Shown here: one piece after another, positions 26,436 to 33,439 of the stretch | Numbering within the stretch: position 1 is the stretch's first letter | Layout of the letters: every line of letters begins with the position of its first letter | Source of the DNA: Pseudoduganella albidiflava | GTDB lineage: Bacteria; Pseudomonadota; Gammaproteobacteria; Burkholderiales; Burkholderiaceae_D | Reading direction: 5' to 3' | Assembly: GCF_004322755.1 (NCBI RefSeq) | Contig: NZ_CP036401.1 | Location: 2,790,001-2,854,000 of the forward strand | Length of the DNA stretch: 64,000 nt | Notes under the pieces: generated by a model | Told to the model about the DNA's origin: nothing | Seen by the model: the letters and a program-made list of their open reading frames with translations, nothing else | The model's database searches: none | Made by a program: the position numbers and the translations under genes

Positions 26436-26680
26436 TGAAGCGTCAAGCAAGAAGAAACAGCGATATGGAAGCCGTCGTGCGGCAGGGCCTGGTGGTCGAT
26501 GCCCAGCGCGGCTCGGCGAACGCCTGGGTGTACATGGCGGCGCAAGGCGTGCCGCGCAGCGTGATCACGCGCGTGCTGTCGGCGCCGGACAACCGCCGCG
26601 ATGGCGACCGTTTCGCCGTGGAGTCGGCGCGGTTCCCGATGCCGGCGGTGCGAACGCGGGCGCCGCGGCATGCGCACTGA
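26432..26680 (+). CDS. Small hypothetical protein with GVPR..RVLSAP motif
   Basis: This 82-residue basic protein starts in an ATGATGA overlap with the upstream gene and has GGAG ten bases before the ATG. Its centre, YMAAQGVPRSVITRVLSAP, then RRDGDR, matches a second small protein at 58271 (FMQRAGVPREIALRVLCAP, then RHGERRR). The shared segment looks like two short helices separated by GVPR, about the size of a DNA- or RNA-binding helix pair (inference). The function is unknown. A strong terminator follows. Confidence 0.7.
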   Translation: MMKRQARRNSDMEAVVRQGLVVDAQRGSANAWVYMAAQGVPRSVITRVLSAPDNRRDGDRFAVESARFPMPAVRTRAPRHAH

Positions 26681-26697
26681 CGGGACACCGGTAAAAC

Positions 26698-26724
26698 AAA
26701 AGCCTCCGCGAGCGGAGGCTTTTT
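26698..26724. terminator. Bidirectional rho-independent terminator
   Basis: AGCCTCCGC-GA-GCGGAGGCT is a perfect 9-bp stem flanked by AAAA on the left and TTTT on the right, so it can end transcription from both sides. It serves the plus-strand gene ending at 26680 and the minus-strand small gene ending at 26744. Confidence 0.85.
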
Positions 26725-26743
26725 CATTTGCGGCGGCGGCTGA

Positions 26744-26890
26744 TTACAGCGGCGGCAGCGGGCCGTTCACGTACGGCGCGCCAGCCAGTTCGATGGCGCG
26801 GCGGAGTTCGGCGAGGAAAGCGGAAACCAGGCGGGAAAAGCCCGAAGTTTCGTTGGCGGCTTCGAAGCGCGGTGCGGTGGTGGTCGTCAT
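26744..26890 (-). CDS. Twin small protein 1 with GAPYVNGPLPPL tail
   Basis: This 48-residue gene on the minus strand belongs to no known family. AGGAG sits seven bases before the ATG at 26890; another ATG at 26896 is too close to it. The product has a Thr/Ala-rich start (MTTTTAPRFEAANE), a probable amphipathic helix (RLVSAFLAELRRAIELA) and the tail GAPYVNGPLPPL. The tail and half of the helix recur in the gene at 27133. It has its own promoter and terminator. There is no signal peptide and no cysteine. Possible roles are a secreted or processed peptide, a peptide signal, or a small regulatory protein bound through its C-terminus (all inference). Confidence 0.75.
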   Translation of the reverse strand: MTTTTAPRFEAANETSGFSRLVSAFLAELRRAIELAGAPYVNGPLPPL

Positions 26891-26929
26891 GGTCATGCTC
26901 CTGAATGCGTTTGCGTTGGCGATGGTTGA

Positions 26930-26959
26930 ATCTTACGCGCCGTCCAGATATAGATCCAA
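26930..26959 (-). promoter_or_regulatory. Sigma-70 promoter of twin small gene 1
   Basis: Read on the minus strand: -35 TTGGAT (26959-26954), 18-base spacer, -10 TAAGAT (26935-26930). The start codon is 40 bases further on. The paralogous gene has the same arrangement at the same distance. On the plus strand the blocks ATATAGATCCAATT (26948-26961) and GCGATGG..GAAT..TACG (from 26919) are shared with that copy. Confidence 0.7.
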
Positions 26960-27079
26960 TTTTGATTTCCCATGCCGGCGATAAGATTTGCGTATATCTA
27001 CTGGAAATCCGTCATCACTGTTGCGTTAGGTAAATATACGTTTTGCTTATTTCTGTCGGGGTGATAAATTTCTGCCAAG

Positions 27080-27107
27080 AAAAAAGCCAGGGTAGTGGCC
27101 CTGGCTT
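27080..27107 (-). terminator. Terminator of twin small gene 2
   Basis: On the minus strand the stem AGCCAGGG / CCCTGGCT with a 6-base loop is followed by TTTTTT, a standard rho-independent terminator. It stands 26 bases past the stop codon of the gene at 27133 and separates it from the first twin gene. The two are therefore independent transcription units. Confidence 0.85.
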
Positions 27108-27132
27108 TCCACGGACTTCCTGTCGGGCAGTC

Positions 27133-27285
27133 TTACAGCGGCGGCAGCGGGCCGTTCAGGTAAGGCGCGCCGTATTGCTTGATGGCGTTGCGGAGGAAGG
27201 CAAGCACGCTGCGGACCGCGCGGGCAATGGCGGAGCCGGACTGGCGTTCGTTGGCGGCGGGGGAGGCGGTGATCGTGGCGTTCAT
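27133..27285 (-). CDS. Twin small protein 2 with GAPYLNGPLPPL tail
   Basis: This 50-residue paralogue of the gene at 26744 is encoded on the same strand. The C-terminal halves align without gaps: VLAFLRNAIKQYGAPYLNGPLPPL here against FLAELRRAIELAGAPYVNGPLPPL there (shown in part: LAFLRNAIKQ against LAELRRAIEL, then GAPYxNGPLPPL). The N-terminus is Ala/Ser/Asn-rich and diverged. The ribosome binding site is weak (GAGAA). The change pattern (substitutions at Y/A, L/V, K/E while the tail is fixed) looks like selection on a protein rather than chance. No function can be assigned. Confidence 0.75.
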   Translation of the reverse strand: MNATITASPAANERQSGSAIARAVRSVLAFLRNAIKQYGAPYLNGPLPPL

Positions 27286-27323
27286 GGCGGTTCTCGATGT
27301 CGTTGGCGTTATGCGATGGACGA

Positions 27324-27353
27324 ATGGTACGGTCTCGATAAATATAAGACCAA
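27324..27353 (-). promoter_or_regulatory. Sigma-70 promoter of twin small gene 2
   Basis: Minus strand: -35 TTGGTC (27353-27348), 18-base spacer, -10 TACCAT (27329-27324), 39 bases before the ATG. Its plus-strand blocks ATATAAGACCAATT (27342-27355) and GCGATGG..GAAT..TACG (from 27313) match the first twin promoter with nearly the same spacing. Confidence 0.65.
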
Positions 27354-27474
27354 TTACGAGTTTGGATGTTGGCTATCTTGATCGTGAATAACACCCGATG
27401 TGCGAGAAGCGAACCTGTGATCAATAGCGAATGCGTTCAATGGCTTCCGCATTTCAGTTAGCGGTCGCATAGCT

Positions 27475-27577
27475 GGTGTCGGACACCACCGGTGTCGGAC
27501 ACCGGTTCTTGTTCGCATGTTGCTGACTTCGGTCTGGAAAACCGGTGTCCGACACCGAAAAGCCGGTGTCCGACACC
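27475..27577. repeat. Four palindromes in two head-to-head pairs
   Basis: GGTGTCGGACACC occurs at 27475-27487 and 27491-27503, and its complement-orientation form GGTGTCCGACACC at 27544-27556 and 27565-27577. The whole 103-base stretch is a large inverted repeat able to fold on itself, with a 40-base centre. The flanks AAAACC and AAAAGCC repeat. No gene overlaps it. The rest of 27286-27668 holds only the twin-gene promoter. Confidence 0.85.
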
Positions 27578-27668
27578 AGCGGCACTGCAGCTGTCGGCAA
27601 TATCGACGTCCGCTTTACGCAGCGGCATTCGAGCCTGTCACCGGCTGTCCCCGCCCAACGCCGGACAG

Positions 27669-29243
27669 TTACCGCTTGCCCAGCAACTCCACCAGCCCGT
27701 CCCCCAGGCTGCCGCGCCAGTGGTACCAGTCGTGCCCGGCGGCGAATTCGCGGTAGGCCACCTGGTACCCCTTGGCGCGCAAGACGTCGCGCAGGTGCCG
27801 CGTGGTGTCGAGGATGCCGGGCGAGCCGGCGCGGCCGGTTTCGTACAGGCCCGCTTCGAGCAGGAAGCGCACCGGCACGGCGGGCGCGCCGGCGAATTCG
27901 CGTGTCAGCCATTCGGGTTCCTCTCGGCCGGGCGACCACCAGAACGAGCCGGACTGGCTGTACACGTTGCCGAACAGCTCGGGATGCCGCAAGCCGGCGT
28001 GGGCAGCGGCCAGGCCGCCGTAGCTGGCGCCGCCGATGACGGTCTTCGCCGCCTCCGCGTACACGCCCCGCGCCCGCGCCCACGGCATCAGTTCCGTGGC
28101 CAGGAAGCGGGCGAAAGCCGGGTTCGGCGGCAATTCCGCGCCGCGCGATTCGGCACTGGGGTTGGCGACCAGGATGCCCGCGGTCCGCGGCAGCGCGCCG
28201 CTGCCGGCCAGGTTGTCGAGGATGACCGATGCCGGTACTTCATTGGCCAGATTCTCGGCATCGAACAGCACCACCAGCGCATTGCCGGCCGCGCCGGGCT
28301 GCCAGCCGGCCGGGCGGTACAGTACGATGTCGCGCTCGTTGCCCAGTTCCCGGCTGGCCAGCCGCAGCGTTTCCACCGTACCGGGGGCGATGCCGGGACG
28401 CGGTTCGACCCACGCCTGCGGCGGCGCGGCCGGCAGTTCCAGCACCGAATTGCCATCGAAGCGGTCCAGCGGCTTCACGGGAAAACTGCGCGGATTGAGG
28501 GGATCGCGCTGCGCCGTCGCCAGGATCGCGCGGCGGCGCTGGGACGGCATGCCGTCGAAGTCCGGCACGTCGGGCGCCAGCCGGTACGACAGCCGCGTGC
28601 TGGCCGGCACCCGGTAGCTGCGGTACCAGACATCGCTGTCGCCCAGCCGCGCCATCGCATCGTGGTCGGACGACGGCGCGCCCAGGATGCGCACGTTGGC
28701 GACGGCGCCGCGCCACAGGAACGTCAGCAGGACTTCATCTTTCTCCAGTGCGGGAACCACGCCCGCCGTTTCGACCAGCGGCCCGCCGCCGGCCGCCGCC
28801 TCGGCCCAGAAGGCTTCGGTGCCGCCGCCGCCGGCCAGCGTTTCCCGCAGGGCGCGCAGCCGCGGGCTGTCCGGCAGCACGGGCGGTGCCACCTGCGCCG
28901 CGCGGGGCACTTGCCGCGTCAACTGGAGTTCGTAGGAGCCCGCGACCGGGGCGCGCACGTCCAGCGTGTATGGCCCGCGGTCGCCGGCGATGAACATGAA
29001 GTCCTGCTCGTCGCGCCGGCCCTTGGCCAGGATGCGGGCGCGCTGGCCGTCGCGGTCGAGCAGCACCAGGCGCATGCCCTGGCCCGCCAGCAGGCCCTGC
29101 ACGAAGTCGCCGGGCGCCAGTTGCACCGGATGTTCGCGGTGGGTCTGCGCGGCCAGCGTGCCGGTGAAGCGGGGCAGGCCGGCGGCCGCCAGCGCCGAAG
29201 AGTACAGCGTTGCCAGCATGGCGATAGCGAGGAAGCGCCGCAT
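27669..29243 (-). CDS. Periplasmic Fes/PfeE-like siderophore esterase
   Basis: This 524-residue alpha/beta hydrolase of the enterochelin-esterase family has an N-terminal signal peptide (MRRFLAIAMLATLYSSALAA), so it works in the periplasm like PfeE/IroE rather than in the cytoplasm like Fes. After a beta-sandwich N-terminal part with the typical WYRSYRVP region comes the hydrolase domain: RDIVLYRPAGW, nucleophile GGASYGG and the catalytic His in AAGHDWYHW. It should cleave a ferric catecholate ester to release iron. Its ATG overlaps the stop codon of the receptor gene (TGATG), so the two are translationally coupled and probably handle the same siderophore. Confidence 0.87.
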   Translation of the reverse strand: MRRFLAIAMLATLYSSALAAAGLPRFTGTLAAQTHREHPVQLAPGDFVQGLLAGQGMRLVLLDRDGQRARILAKGRRDEQDFMFIAGDRGPYTLDVRAPVAGSYELQLTRQVPRAAQVAPPVLPDSPRLRALRETLAGGGGTEAFWAEAAAGGGPLVETAGVVPALEKDEVLLTFLWRGAVANVRILGAPSSDHDAMARLGDSDVWYRSYRVPASTRLSYRLAPDVPDFDGMPSQRRRAILATAQRDPLNPRSFPVKPLDRFDGNSVLELPAAPPQAWVEPRPGIAPGTVETLRLASRELGNERDIVLYRPAGWQPGAAGNALVVLFDAENLANEVPASVILDNLAGSGALPRTAGILVANPSAESRGAELPPNPAFARFLATELMPWARARGVYAEAAKTVIGGASYGGLAAAHAGLRHPELFGNVYSQSGSFWWSPGREEPEWLTREFAGAPAVPVRFLLEAGLYETGRAGSPGILDTTRHLRDVLRAKGYQVAYREFAAGHDWYHWRGSLGDGLVELLGKR

Positions 29244-31312
29244 CAGAACCTCGCCAGCAGCGACAGGAACAGCCGGCGGCCTTCCTCGTTGAAGTCGGCC
29301 GAGACGTCGCGCTGCGTGCCCCGGTCGGCCACGTTCAGCACGCCGGCGCTGACGGTGTACTGGCCGGCCCGGAACGCCGCCGACAGGTCGGCCACCGTAT
29401 AGCCACCCTTGCGCAGCATGTTCACGCCGCTGGCGGGCACGTTCAGGTATTGCTCGCCGATGTAGCGCGCCGTGGCGGACGTGCTCCACGCGTCGGCCGG
29501 ACGCCAGTCGAGCGACACGTTGGCGTTCATGCGCGGCCGGTAGACCAGCGGCAGGTCCTTCGCACCGCTGGTGTTCTTCGTGTCGGTGTAGGTGTAGTTG
29601 ACGCGGCCCGTCACTGTGTCCGTCAGCGTGGCGCGCAGGCTGGCCTCGATGCCGCGGGTGCGCACGCTGGCGATGTTCTGGTAGGCGAACACCGGCCGGC
29701 CATCCGGCAGGAAGCCCTTGAAGTTCGCATAGGACGGGGCCAGCGCGCGGTCCGACGTGCGGCTGGTGATGTCGATCATGTCGCGCAGCTTGTTGTGGAA
29801 GGCGGTCACGCCGCCGGCCAGGCGGCCCTGTTCGTACAGGATGCCCAGTTCCTTGCTGGTACTGGTTTCCGGCTTCAGGTCGGGACTGCCGATGATGTAG
29901 CAGCCCACGGTGGCGCTGCCGCACGATACCGAACCCCAGTTGCTGGACCCCTGCAGCAGTGTCGGCGCACGGAAGGCCCGCGCCCAGCCAGCCTTGACGG
30001 TCCACTGCGGCGCCGCGTGCCACACCGCGTAGGCACGCGGGCTGTGGTGGCCGCCGAAGTTCTCGTGGTGGTCGTAGCGGTCGCCCAGCGTCACGCGCAC
30101 GTCGCCCGGCAGCACGATCTCGTCCTCGATGAACAGCGCTTCCTGCCGGACCGCGATGTTCGGATCGGCGCGGTAGCCCGGCGTGCCGGGCAGGCCGGTC
30201 ACGTTGGCGGGATCGTGCAGCTTCTCGCGGCGCGCTTCGCCGCCCACCGTCAGCGTGTGGCCGGCCGATTCCCAGGGCAGCACCAGCTTGCCGTTGACCG
30301 TGTCGTTGCGGGCTTCGTTCGGGTTCTTCTGGCCGGTGACGGTGCCGACCAGGTTCTGCGTCTTGTCCAGGTTGATCGACAGGTCGGAGCGGCCGAAGCC
30401 GTAGCGGCCCGAGTGGCTCAGCGAGCTGGCATCGCGTTCCAGGATGAAGCCGCCGTGGTCGCGCCGGCTGGTGTCGTGGCCCAGCTTCACTTCATGGCCC
30501 GCGGCGGGCAGCCAGGACAGCAGGGCGCTGTACTGCCGGTTGGCGATCAGCGGCATGCCGGCCTGCGCCACGCCATTGACCGGCGCATTCACCTGGCCGT
30601 CGCCATCGCGCTTGTCGTAGCCGGCCGACACCCGTAGGCCCAGCACGTCCGGGATCAGCGGACCGCTGGCGCTGACGCTGGCCGAGCGGGTATCGCCGGC
30701 GGCGTCGTCGCGCGGCGCCACGGCATCGAGTTTCACGGTGCCGCGCCAGGTCTTGCCGACCTTTTTCGTGATGATGTTGACCACGCCGCCGATCGCATCG
30801 GAGCCATACAGCGACGACATCGGCCCGCGCACCACCTCGATGCGCTCGATCTCCGTGGTGGGCACCCAGCCCGTATCGTAGTCGTTGCCGCGGAAGCTGG
30901 CGCTGGTGGAGTTGACGCGCTTGCCGTCGACCAGGAACAGCGTATAGGCGGCGCCCAGCCCGCGCAGCTGCACGCCGGGCACCAGGTTGCCGCCGCGCGA
31001 CAGCGACACGCCTTCGATAGTGCCGAGCAGCTCGGCCACTTCCAGGACCGGGCGCTTCTCGATGTCGGCACGGGTCAGCACGGAAATGCTGGCCGGGGCG
31101 TCGCGCACGGCCTGCTCGTGGGCCGATGCCGTGACCACGACGGTGGGCAGGGCTTCGGCTTCCTGGGCCTGGGCGCCGCACGCGGCGATGAGCGCGAGAC
31201 TGGCGGGCAAGGTCGTGACCAGGGCGCGGGCGAGGGCGGGAGCGAGGGCGGGAGCGAGGGTGCTGGAGACGGCGCCAGCCAGCGGCCGGCGGCGAAGGAC
31301 TGCGGATTTCAT
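29243..31312 (-). CDS. TonB-dependent catecholate siderophore receptor (FepA/PfeA type)
   Basis: This 689-residue outer-membrane receptor begins at ATG 31312 after GGGGAAG; an ATG at 31324 has no binding site. A long hydrophobic signal with a repeated Leu-Ala-Pro-Ala stretch ends near AQAQ. Then come the TonB box (LPTVVVTAS), plug marks (RDAPASISVLTRADIEKRP, GVQLRGLGAAYTLFLVDGKRV) and the FepA-like VRGPMSSLYGSDAIGGVVNIITKK. The barrel ends in ARF. The plug is close to FepA/BfeA/PirA, which bind ferric enterobactin and similar catecholates. A Fur box lies just upstream, an esterase gene is coupled downstream and an AraC-type regulator is divergent. This is a complete uptake module. Confidence 0.92.
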   Translation of the reverse strand: MKSAVLRRRPLAGAVSSTLAPALAPALARALVTTLPASLALIAACGAQAQEAEALPTVVVTASAHEQAVRDAPASISVLTRADIEKRPVLEVAELLGTIEGVSLSRGGNLVPGVQLRGLGAAYTLFLVDGKRVNSTSASFRGNDYDTGWVPTTEIERIEVVRGPMSSLYGSDAIGGVVNIITKKVGKTWRGTVKLDAVAPRDDAAGDTRSASVSASGPLIPDVLGLRVSAGYDKRDGDGQVNAPVNGVAQAGMPLIANRQYSALLSWLPAAGHEVKLGHDTSRRDHGGFILERDASSLSHSGRYGFGRSDLSINLDKTQNLVGTVTGQKNPNEARNDTVNGKLVLPWESAGHTLTVGGEARREKLHDPANVTGLPGTPGYRADPNIAVRQEALFIEDEIVLPGDVRVTLGDRYDHHENFGGHHSPRAYAVWHAAPQWTVKAGWARAFRAPTLLQGSSNWGSVSCGSATVGCYIIGSPDLKPETSTSKELGILYEQGRLAGGVTAFHNKLRDMIDITSRTSDRALAPSYANFKGFLPDGRPVFAYQNIASVRTRGIEASLRATLTDTVTGRVNYTYTDTKNTSGAKDLPLVYRPRMNANVSLDWRPADAWSTSATARYIGEQYLNVPASGVNMLRKGGYTVADLSAAFRAGQYTVSAGVLNVADRGTQRDVSADFNEEGRRLFLSLLARF

Positions 31313-31324
31313 GGACTTCCCCAT

Positions 31325-31344
31325 TTGAGAATGATTCTTATTTG
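31325..31344. promoter_or_regulatory. Fur box between receptor and AraC regulator
   Basis: TTGAGAATGATTCTTATTTG matches much of the Fur consensus and lies 12-32 bases upstream of the receptor ATG on the minus strand. On the other side it is about 60 bases before the AraC-type gene, so it can control both. Confidence 0.75.
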
Positions 31345-31402
31345 CGAAAAACGGGAATTGTGGCAGACTATTGCAAAAGGGATATTTGTTAAAAATAAGA
31401 AT

Positions 31403-32560
31403 ATGTTTGAGCCGGAAAAGAAATTGGCGGGTACGCGCCATCCATGCGGGAGCACGCGCTACGTGACGCGGGCCGACCTGGTCCGCAGTGCCGGACTGCT
31501 GGGAGCGGCCTACACCTTCAACGACAGCGCGCCCGCCGACGAGCAGGTGCTGCACGGCCAGTTCGACACGCTGCAACTGCGGCCCGGCCTGATCCTGCAC
31601 GCGGCCTGCGTGCGCGACCTGCGCACCATGGACACCAGCAACCAGCTGGATCCGGCCGTGAAGATCGTGCTGCTGGTCGACGGTGCCACCGACCTGTCGT
31701 TCGGCCATCACCGCTTCCAGCTGGGGCCACGCTCCGCCGATCCGGCCCAGCGGGCCAGCGGGGCGCTGGTCAACCTGGCCGAGGAAGACCTGTTCGCGCG
31801 GCGCTGGCAGGCCGGCCGCACCGAACGCAAGGTCAGCCTGACGCTGACGCCGGAGTGGATCGAAGAGGGCGGACTGGCGGCGCACGGCGACCACGCCGCG
31901 CTGCGCGCCTTCTGCCGCGAACACCTGGCGCGGCAGCCCTGGACGCCGTCCGCACGGGCCCGTGACCTGGCGCGGGCCATCCTCGAACCGGCATCGTTCG
32001 AGCCGGGCCTGCACCGGCTGCGGCTGGAAGCGCGCTGCCTCGAGCTGGCGGCCGAAGCGCTGGCGGCGGTCGGCGAGCACATGCCCGGCACGCCCGCGCT
32101 GCGCGAGATCGACCGGCGGCGCCTGCGCCGGCTCGATGAACTGCTGCATGCGGCGGCCAGCGACGCCTTGCCGACCATGCCGGCAGTTCCGGCCCACGCG
32201 CCACCGCCGGCCGGCCTGCCGGCGCCCGTTGCGTCGGTGCCCGTGCCTTGCATGCCGGCGCTGTCCATGCCGGAGTTGTCCATGGCCGGGATTGCGCGCG
32301 CCATCGGCACCAATCCCGTATCCCTGCAGGCACTGACGCGGCGCGCCTGGGGCTGCTCGGTGTTCGAGCGCCTGCGCATGCTGCGGCTGGAGCGGGCGCA
32401 CGACGTGCTGCTGCGCGGTGGCAGCGTGGCCGAAGCGGCCGCGGTGGCGGGATATTCGGCGGCCACCAACTTCGCCACCGCCTACCGGCGCCGCTATGGC
32501 TGCACGCCGCGGCAGGCGGCCAGCGGGCGCGCGGCATCACCTGTTGCAAACGTTGAGTGA
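31403..32560 (+). CDS. AraC-family regulator of siderophore uptake
   Basis: This 385-residue regulator has a C-terminal double helix-turn-helix: MAGIARAIGTNPVSLQALTRRAWG, ERLRMLRLERAHDVLL and VAEAAAVAGYSAATNFATAYRRRYG. The N-terminal domain (about 20-230) would bind the ferric siderophore, as in PchR. ATG 31403 follows an AT-rich leader (AAAATAAGAAT) and a weak binding site. It is divergent from the catecholate receptor across a Fur box. A linker of about 50 residues rich in Pro, Ala and Met (PAVPAHAPPPAGLPAPV...) joins the domains and is unusually long. Confidence 0.87.
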   Translation: MFEPEKKLAGTRHPCGSTRYVTRADLVRSAGLLGAAYTFNDSAPADEQVLHGQFDTLQLRPGLILHAACVRDLRTMDTSNQLDPAVKIVLLVDGATDLSFGHHRFQLGPRSADPAQRASGALVNLAEEDLFARRWQAGRTERKVSLTLTPEWIEEGGLAAHGDHAALRAFCREHLARQPWTPSARARDLARAILEPASFEPGLHRLRLEARCLELAAEALAAVGEHMPGTPALREIDRRRLRRLDELLHAAASDALPTMPAVPAHAPPPAGLPAPVASVPVPCMPALSMPELSMAGIARAIGTNPVSLQALTRRAWGCSVFERLRMLRLERAHDVLLRGGSVAEAAAVAGYSAATNFATAYRRRYGCTPRQAASGRAASPVANVE

Positions 32561-32719
32561 TCGTTCCGACCCGGCCGTGGCGCGCAGTCCTACGTGCCGG
32601 TAAGGGCAGGGCTTATAAAAAAACATCCGGGACCGGCCTACCATGGCGGCTCCTTCAAGCGAACTGCATCACCAGGTCGCATGAAGGATCTGAATGTTCA
32701 ACTCAACAAGGAGATCATC

Positions 32720-33124
32720 ATGGCAGCCGATCGTTCGAACAACAACAATCCTCAAGGCAACAACCAGCACACGCAAAACCGTGGCAACAGCCAGTCGGGC
32801 AACGGCGGCAACAGCCAGTCCGGCACCAGCAACCGCGGCTTCGCATCGATGGATCCGCAGCGCCAGCGTGAAATCGCCTCGGAAGGCGGCCGTGCCGCCC
32901 ACGCTTCGGGCAACGCCCACGAGTTCACGTCGGAAGAAGCACGCCGCGCCGGCCAGATGAGCCACAAGAACGACGGCAACCGCCAGAGCTCCTCGAGCGG
33001 CAACAGCCAGTCGGGCAACCGTGGCAACAGCCAGTCCGGTAACCAGGGTGGCCGCGGCACGCAGGGCGGCTCGCCGGAACAGCACGCCGCCGCCGGCCGC
33101 CAGAGCCACAAGAACGACCGCTGA
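32720..33124 (+). CDS. KGG/YciG-type stress protein
   Basis: This 134-residue, highly hydrophilic protein is rich in Asn, Gln, Ser and Gly. Two copies of the stress-induced KGG-type motif are visible: MDPQRQREIASEGGRAAHASG with FTSEEARRAGQMSHKN, and GGSPEQHAAAGRQSHKN. Between them GNSQSGN is repeated at least five times; this is low-complexity and probably disordered. AAGGAG precedes the ATG. Relatives (YciG, GsiB, Con-10) accumulate in starvation and desiccation, and a protective role is inferred. A short AT-rich TTATAAAAAAAC at about 32612 may be its -10 region. Confidence 0.85.
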   Translation: MAADRSNNNNPQGNNQHTQNRGNSQSGNGGNSQSGTSNRGFASMDPQRQREIASEGGRAAHASGNAHEFTSEEARRAGQMSHKNDGNRQSSSSGNSQSGNRGNSQSGNQGGRGTQGGSPEQHAAAGRQSHKNDR

Positions 33125-33190
33125 TCCGCAAGCTGGCCACAAGTTGGTCGATAAGTGGCCAATGAGTTGGCCAGTAAGCCGGTCATCCGG

Positions 33191-33215
33191 AAGCCGCCCG
33201 CCAGGCGGCTTTTTT
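33191..33215 (+). terminator. Rho-independent terminator after the KGG gene
   Basis: AAGCCGCC-CGCCA-GGCGGCTT is a perfect 8-bp stem followed by TTTTT. The remaining bases to 33439 show no gene; they hold the upstream region of the aldose dehydrogenase. Confidence 0.85.
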
Positions 33216-33439
33216 GCATCCGGACTGCGCGTGTTTTTGATGGCTGGAAAGAGCGGAATTTGAGGGGCAATATTGCGTCAGGCAAACGCAGCGAAAACTC
33301 GACACTTTGCGCACACGACAGCAGAGCGTGCTTGTGTGACTAGCGGTAGTGGAGCATGATTTTCCAGCATTCGCGCCACCCATCAGTTCCTGGTTTTCCT
33401 TGTTTTCCCCCGATTGCCACATCCAAGACGGAGACCGCC

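Noticed and set aside
26601..26984. Plus-strand frame across the first twin small gene
   Set aside because: It crosses a strong terminator and is antisense to a frame with binding site, promoter and paralogue.
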